Below are positions 5,865-9,429 of a stretch of 9,429 bases of DNA, one piece after another; position 1 is the stretch's first letter, and each line of letters begins with the position of its first letter. This DNA is from an uncultured Selenomonadales bacterium. Lineage in GTDB: Bacteria; Bacillota; Negativicutes; Selenomonadales; Selenomonadaceae. Where the stretch lies: contig CALFJB010000090.1 of assembly GCA_937877565.1 (NCBI GenBank), forward strand, positions 1 through 9,429, given 5' to 3'. The notes below the pieces were generated by a model, which saw only the letters and a list, made by a program, of their open reading frames with translations, was not told the DNA's origin and did not search any database. Made by a program: the position numbers and the translations under genes.

Positions 5865-8178
5865 AAAACATTGCGTCAATTTCTTCATCTGAAATTTCAT
5901 CCGTCATCAAACTTTCTTCAGAAACGGTGAGATTTATCGTAATGTCGCCACTGCCGTCGAAAGTTCCACTTCCAATTACTGCGCCAGTGAAATTAATCTT
6001 ACGCGCATTTGTAAGTTTTTCTGCACTTCCCGCATTTGTCGCCGAATCAGCCAAAACAGATTTTGCCGCCGCTGTTGCCATTGTGGCTTGTGTCGCAAAT
6101 TCAGCGTTCTTAGCATTTGTTGCACTTTCAACGCTCGGAACTGTCAACGCCACTACCAAATTTTTTGAGCCGTCAAATTCAAATTCGCCTTGCGCATCTC
6201 CACTGAAAATTATTTTACGCGCATTTGTAAGTTTTTCTGCCTCATCGGCACGATCTGCATTATCAGATAATGTTGCCGTCAAACTTTGTACTTTCAATTC
6301 AACATCAGAACTTCCGTCGAAACTAATTTGTCCACTTGCACAGCCGGTAAGCTTGATTGTACGCGCAGTTGTCAATTTTTCCGCAGACGTTAAATCTACC
6401 GTTTCAATACTTGAGCCGTCGTAAGTGCAAACTGTGTCGTCTCCTTTCGTGAATGTTAAAGTTTTGCCTTCACCTGCCGTACCTTTCGGTTCAGTTCGGA
6501 AACTTTTCGACGCCGCACGATAAACTAAAACCTCTCCGTCCTTCGCATTTCCTGCCACGACGTTTATTCCGTCAAGCTGATTCGCACTGCCGTTAATATC
6601 AATGTTCAAGGGAGTATTTGCCGCCACGCGAATTATTTTCCCAACTTCACCAGTTGTGCTTATGTCTGATTCTGTTACAAAATCTTTATCAGCAGGTATG
6701 AGCTTTTTATTTTTTGCGTCATAAATCAAAACTTGTCCGTCCTGCAAATTTGTAACGTCCACAACAATTCCTTGAATTGAAGTCGCATTTGTATCTTTGT
6801 CAACCGGCACGACTGCGTTTTTCTTTGAACTGTACGCTAGCAACTGTTTATCGCTGATGTTTGATAAATCGAAATTTACGTCATCAATTTTTTCAACGCT
6901 CGCGTGAACAGTTTTATCCGCGCCCAGCCGAATTAATTTTCCAACTTCGCCCGTTTCTGAAATATTTTCTTCGCTGATATAATCCTTGTCGGCAGGCTTG
7001 AACTTTTTGTCGGTTGAATCATAACAAGGAATTTGTCCATTTTTTATACCGACTGTTTCAATTTCAATTCCGCCGATTAAACTTGCACTTCCTGCCAAAT
7101 TTGCGTGAATCAATCCCGCGCTGTCCGTCCGTACAATTTTTCCTATCGTACCGTCGCTTGAAACGTCGCCTTCGTGCAGATATTCATTTGTATCTGATAT
7201 TAAACTTTTCGTGCTTGCCTTATATTTCAAAAATTGCCCGTCAACCAAATTCGCATCCAAACTTACGCCGTTAAATTTCTGTGCACTTCCTGTAATATCT
7301 GCGGCTATCGTATCTGCTATTTCAAAATCTTTATGCGCTGAACTGTACGCCAAAACTTTTTTGTCTGCAAGATTAGCCGTATCAACCTTAACGCCGCTTA
7401 CGATTGACGCGCTACCTGTTATTGAAACGTGTGCAACGCCTTTGCTGTCTGTCTTTACAATTTTATTTGCCGCACCAGAATCTGAAATATCTGCGATTGT
7501 AATTTCATCTTTAATTTGATTCGTCCACTTATTTTTGGAGCTGTCAAAAACTAAAACCTGTCCGCCTTTGAGATTAGCGGTTTCAATTTCGTAACCTAAA
7601 ATTTTGTCGGCACTTCCGCTTATGTCAATGTTGCCTTTGCCGGTTTGCGCGTCCAATCTCAAAATTTTATTTTTGCCGCTTGTCGCAACTTCATCACGCA
7701 GGACACAATAATTTTCATAACCGCTTATGTCTTCAAAATTCAAACTTAAAAACTTTCGCCAAGAAGTTCCCGTGTAAACGTAGATAACATTTTCATCAAG
7801 CGCAAAGAAAATATCATTGGTGTTAGCGTTACTCGGAATATTAGCCACATTGCCCGCTGAAAATTTTCCAACCGTGCCGTCATTTTCAACCGCTCCGATA
7901 TTCTCTGATGTTATTCCAAAATAATCTTCGTCAATATTTCCGATAACGTTCCAGCCGTCGTCTTTTGAGTTCCTCATATAAATTTTTTTGCCCGAAACAT
8001 CAACGTACCATTGAAAAGGCAATGTGTCCGCCGGTTCAGATTTTAAAGGAAAATTTTGCCTTAACGCATTCAAAAGTACGTAGATTAATTTGAACTCTGC
8101 CTTTGTCTTTTGCGCAAATTCATCTATCGAATCGCCGTTCGCTGAATAATCTATAGGATACTTTGTTTCCCATTTCAT
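5863..8178 (-). CDS. Large modular tail-fibre-like (receptor-binding) protein
   Basis: The protein is 771 residues from ATG at 8178 (GAGGAG 10 bases upstream) to TAG at 5863; an in-frame TTG at 8205 overlaps the previous gene and is less likely. Residues 1-45 form a helical N-terminus (EFAQKTKAEFKLIYVLLNAL), followed by a small beta region (WYVDVSGKKIYMRN). Residues 90-570 are built of repeats alternating GSA..I.G with ANL..GQVL.YDS..K and ADKD...E.DIS..GEVGKIIR. The C-terminus has three copies (about 599-632, 647-680, 719-752) of AEKLT.AR.I..(S/T)G...G...FDGS......LTV, a motif typical of phage tail fibres. It ends ISDEEIDAMF. Such repeat-rich beta proteins usually form trimeric fibres that bind the host surface. 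The fibre call is confident; receptor and exact name are unknown. Confidence 0.85.
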   Translation of the reverse strand: MKWETKYPIDYSANGDSIDEFAQKTKAEFKLIYVLLNALRQNFPLKSEPADTLPFQWYVDVSGKKIYMRNSKDDGWNVIGNIDEDYFGITSENIGAVENDGTVGKFSAGNVANIPSNANTNDIFFALDENVIYVYTGTSWRKFLSLNFEDISGYENYCVLRDEVATSGKNKILRLDAQTGKGNIDISGSADKILGYEIETANLKGGQVLVFDSSKNKWTNQIKDEITIADISDSGAANKIVKTDSKGVAHVSITGSASIVSGVKVDTANLADKKVLAYSSAHKDFEIADTIAADITGSAQKFNGVSLDANLVDGQFLKYKASTKSLISDTNEYLHEGDVSSDGTIGKIVRTDSAGLIHANLAGSASLIGGIEIETVGIKNGQIPCYDSTDKKFKPADKDYISEENISETGEVGKLIRLGADKTVHASVEKIDDVNFDLSNISDKQLLAYSSKKNAVVPVDKDTNATSIQGIVVDVTNLQDGQVLIYDAKNKKLIPADKDFVTESDISTTGEVGKIIRVAANTPLNIDINGSANQLDGINVVAGNAKDGEVLVYRAASKSFRTEPKGTAGEGKTLTFTKGDDTVCTYDGSSIETVDLTSAEKLTTARTIKLTGCASGQISFDGSSDVELKVQSLTATLSDNADRADEAEKLTNARKIIFSGDAQGEFEFDGSKNLVVALTVPSVESATNAKNAEFATQATMATAAAKSVLADSATNAGSAEKLTNARKINFTGAVIGSGTFDGSGDITINLTVSEESLMTDEISDEEIDAMF
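5923..6384 (-). repeat. Three C-terminal fibre modules (AEKLT...FDGS)
   Basis: Module starts at residues 599, 647 and 719 of the 771 aa protein, 48 and 72 residues apart. The second and third share an identical 26-base DNA stretch at 5999-6024 and 6215-6240, 216 bases apart, containing tttgtaagtttttctgc, so they derive from recent duplication or conversion. A fourth copy lies in the next gene (residues 47-79 of the 182 aa protein). Confidence 0.8.
6559..7617 (-). repeat. Central degenerate fibre repeats (GSA..I.G / GQVL.YDS)
   Basis: In the 771 aa protein, GSA motifs occur at about residues 188, 255, 297, 363 and 530, with degenerate copies near 428 and 466. The following GQVLxYD-type strand and the ISxTGEVGKIIR strand recur with them. 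Spacing alternates between full units of about 66 residues and shortened units of about 42, so some units have lost a segment. Confidence 0.65.
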
Positions 8179-8192
8179 TTTTAAATCACTCC

Positions 8193-8780
8193 TCAATAAA
8201 AACAATCTCCAATTTTGCCAATCGCTCTGTCTACTTTCTGAACGTACGGATTATTGGCGATATTTCTTGCTGTCTTTACAATCGGTCTGCCTAATCGTGT
8301 TGATTCAAGGGCAGAAACTAATCTTTGCACGGTAGGATTGGTACTCATAGCAATTCGCGTTGAAATTAGAGGCGCACTTATTGCCAATCCACCCGCGCCA
8401 AGCATCATACCTTTTTGAATCGCCTTTGATTTTGCCCAATCACTAACATATTCGGCGGCTTGTGCAGGTGCATTTACAGGATATATTATCGGTCGCCCAG
8501 CATAATCTGTAGTACGAACATACGTTTGCGGTTGCGGTTGAAAATTTTCATTCAACGCTTGATTAATCGGCTGTGAATTTTGAATCGGTTGCGTATAATC
8601 GGTACGTCTGTATGGAGCATACAAATTTTGACGCTGTGACCAATACGAATTATATTGCGGCGGCGAAGTTTGATAACCGTTTGAAGGTACATAAGCTGTC
8701 CGCTTAAATGGCGCGTCGTTACGTCCAATTTGTGTTATCCAAGAATTTCTCGCGGCATTTTCCCATTCTTCTGCTGTCAT
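8193..8780 (-). CDS. Hypothetical Tyr/Gln/Pro-rich protein with one hydrophobic segment
   Basis: ATG at 8780 gives 195 residues to TGA at 8193, with AAAGGA 10 bases upstream; a TTG two codons earlier is less likely. Residues 1-20 (MTAEEWENAARNSWITQIGR) are helical. Residues 26-106 are low-complexity, rich in Tyr, Gln, Pro and Asn, and probably disordered. Residues 124-145 (MMLGAGGLAISAPLI) are Gly/Ala-rich and hydrophobic, a possible membrane-inserting helix. The C-terminus is basic (RLGRPIVKTARNIANNPYV). No family is recognised. It is the first gene after the terminator and precedes the fibre gene by 14 bases. The combination fits a small virion protein that interacts with membrane, but this is inference. 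Confidence 0.8.
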   Translation of the reverse strand: MTAEEWENAARNSWITQIGRNDAPFKRTAYVPSNGYQTSPPQYNSYWSQRQNLYAPYRRTDYTQPIQNSQPINQALNENFQPQPQTYVRTTDYAGRPIIYPVNAPAQAAEYVSDWAKSKAIQKGMMLGAGGLAISAPLISTRIAMSTNPTVQRLVSALESTRLGRPIVKTARNIANNPYVQKVDRAIGKIGDCFY

Positions 8781-8800
8781 TTTCAATCATTCCTTTCAAT

Positions 8801-8824
8801 AAAAAAATCACTCCGAAGAGTGAC
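8801..8824 (-). terminator. Intrinsic terminator with cUUCGg tetraloop
   Basis: The minus strand reads TCACTC-TTCG-GAGTGA (8823-8808), a perfect 6-bp stem closed by C-G around UUCG, extendable by a G-U pair, followed directly by seven T (8807-8801). It lies 33 bases after the stop of the 44 aa gene and 20 bases before the start of the 195 aa gene, so it ends or attenuates transcription between the small membrane genes and the fibre module. No T-tract follows on the plus strand. Confidence 0.85.
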
Positions 8825-8856
8825 ATTAACTTTTAACTTTCATCATCAGGCGGCTT

Positions 8857-8991
8857 TTAGCCATATTTATTTGCATCGTCCGTGCCTGCGCTTATTCCTA
8901 AATAAAAACAGAAAATCATCCATATCAATATAAAATCTGTAACAATATATATAATAAATGAAATTAAACATATCCAGCCACTTCTGTTCAT
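8857..8991 (-). CDS. Small membrane protein, 44 aa, translationally coupled
   Basis: ATG at 8991 overlaps the TGA of the preceding gene as ATGA and the frame runs 44 codons to TAA at 8857. Residues 7-32 are almost wholly hydrophobic (CLISFIIYIVTDFILIWMIF), forming one strong membrane helix with a possible break at T18-D19. The tail, GISAGTDDANKYG, is polar. No independent ribosome site is obvious, as expected for coupling. A terminator follows within 35 bases. It could be a holin- or spanin-like accessory, an immunity-type small protein, or the 3' part of one longer protein split by a frameshift from the 72 aa gene. No homologue is recognised. Confidence 0.6.
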   Translation of the reverse strand: MNRSGWICLISFIIYIVTDFILIWMIFCFYLGISAGTDDANKYG

Positions 8992-9206
8992 ATTGTGAAG
9001 GCTAAAACTCCAGACATTAATAGAAATGTATCGTATGCCGAGTTTAATAATTTATATTCAGGATTATATTCCAAAAAATTTCCTATTAAGAAGCTAAAAC
9101 TCAAACAAACTATACATATAAAAGATGTCTGGACGCATAATTTCGCATACTTTTCTTGACCTAAACGCCCGCTAAATTTGTAAACGTCCTTCAAAAACTT
9201 TTCCAT
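8988..9206 (-). CDS. Small membrane protein, 72 aa, two hydrophobic segments
   Basis: ATG at 9206 has GGTGAGG just upstream; GTG codons at 9218 and 9215 would add 3-4 residues. The N-terminus is polar and basic (MEKFLKDVYKFSGRLGQEKY). Residues 24-43 (CVQTSFICIVCLSFSFLIGN) form a Cys-containing membrane helix. A short loop follows, and residues 58-72 (YDTFLLMSGVLAFTI) are a second hydrophobic stretch that ends at the stop, so the last helix is short. It is the first of a coupled pair ending at the 8801-8824 terminator. The size and topology resemble small phage holins, but I do not recognise a family and no endolysin is visible in the window. Confidence 0.7.
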   Translation of the reverse strand: MEKFLKDVYKFSGRLGQEKYAKLCVQTSFICIVCLSFSFLIGNFLEYNPEYKLLNSAYDTFLLMSGVLAFTI

Positions 9207-9226
9207 TGCCCTCACCACGAATAATT

Positions 9227-9429
9227 TTACACTTCGGCAATGTCCATTACAATACTTTGCAAAATAAATCTTCCGCCCGCGCCGTTGCCGCCTATGTCCA
9301 AATAATTGCTTCGGAAATAATTTTTACTCTGTATCTCAAATGTATTTTTTGCAAAAATTATAGGCTACGGGGCGTGCTAGGCTAACTTAAAAAGTTGCTC
9401 TATCTGAGCCTTGTGCACCACCATGGCAG
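9227..9429 (-). CDS. 3' end of an unidentified gene with two in-frame TAG codons
   Basis: One frame is open from the window edge (9427) to TAA at 9227 except for TAG at 9377-9379 and TAG at 9365-9367, four codons apart. Upstream of the TAGs it reads MVVHKAQIEQLFKLA. Between them is HAP. After them it reads PIIFAKNTFEIQSKNYF, then NYLDIGGNGAGGRFILQ and a beta-like end VMDIAEV, which has the look of the C-terminus of a virion protein. It may be one gene with ambers that are suppressed or recoded as Gln, a decayed gene, two abutting gene ends, or an end-of-contig chimera. Only the last 45 codons look securely coding. No start is identifiable. Confidence 0.45.

Noticed and set aside
5927..6424. 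165 aa plus-strand open frame
   Set aside because: It lies wholly within the fibre gene, is Ser/Ala-rich as expected for an antisense shadow, and lacks a ribosome site.
858..8178. Whole-module TAG recoding (genetic code 15)
   Set aside because: The long genes use many CAA/CAG codons but no internal TAG, and their terminal TAGs sit at ribosome sites or next to TGA, so TAG most likely acts as stop here.
9361..9429. A tRNA or tRNA-like 3' end ending CACCACCA on the plus strand
   Set aside because: No T-arm consensus, anticodon arm or acceptor complement could be found; the minus-strand reading looks coding.

Overview
The window looks like part of the virion-structure region of a tailed bacteriophage (Caudoviricetes) genome assembled from Illumina data. 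Every supported gene lies on the minus strand, so the biological order runs from base 9429 down to base 1. Genes are tightly packed, with no gene-free stretch above about 120 bases. Several starts are preceded by AGGAGG- or AAAGGA-type ribosome sites, which suggests a Shine-Dalgarno-using host such as a Bacillota member; this host guess is inference. The first 26 bases are Illumina adapter, so the left end is an assembly end and not biology.

Layout in transcription order. (1) 9429-9227: the 3' end of an unidentified gene, interrupted by two in-frame TAG codons. (2) 9206-8857: two small membrane proteins (72 and 44 aa) joined by an ATGA overlap, then a UUCG-loop intrinsic terminator at 8824-8801. 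(3) 8780-5178: a tail-fibre module. It holds a Tyr/Gln/Pro-rich 195 aa protein with one hydrophobic segment, a 771 aa repeat-built fibre-like protein, a 182 aa second fibre-like protein carrying the same FDGS module, and a protein of about 43 aa. (4) 5173-4240: a candidate promoter and structured leader followed by a NUMOD4/HNH homing endonuclease gene. (5) 4271-1: a 970 aa helical repeat protein, a 160 aa protein and a truncated protein of at least 273 aa, which I infer to be tape-measure or DNA-ejection type virion components.

The most notable points are these. The 970 aa protein has an exact 36-residue periodicity (18-residue sub-period) in two separate, unrelated-looking blocks. The homing endonuclease runs into the 5' end of that gene, which has no recognisable ATG or ribosome site of its own. 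The leader upstream of the endonuclease can form mutually exclusive pairings, one of which hides its ribosome site. Amber codons appear in suggestive places: two in frame near the right end, and two gene junctions where TAG lies inside AGGAGG with the next ATG in the same frame. No gene here could be named with certainty. The tail-fibre and endonuclease calls rest on motifs, and the rest are descriptive.
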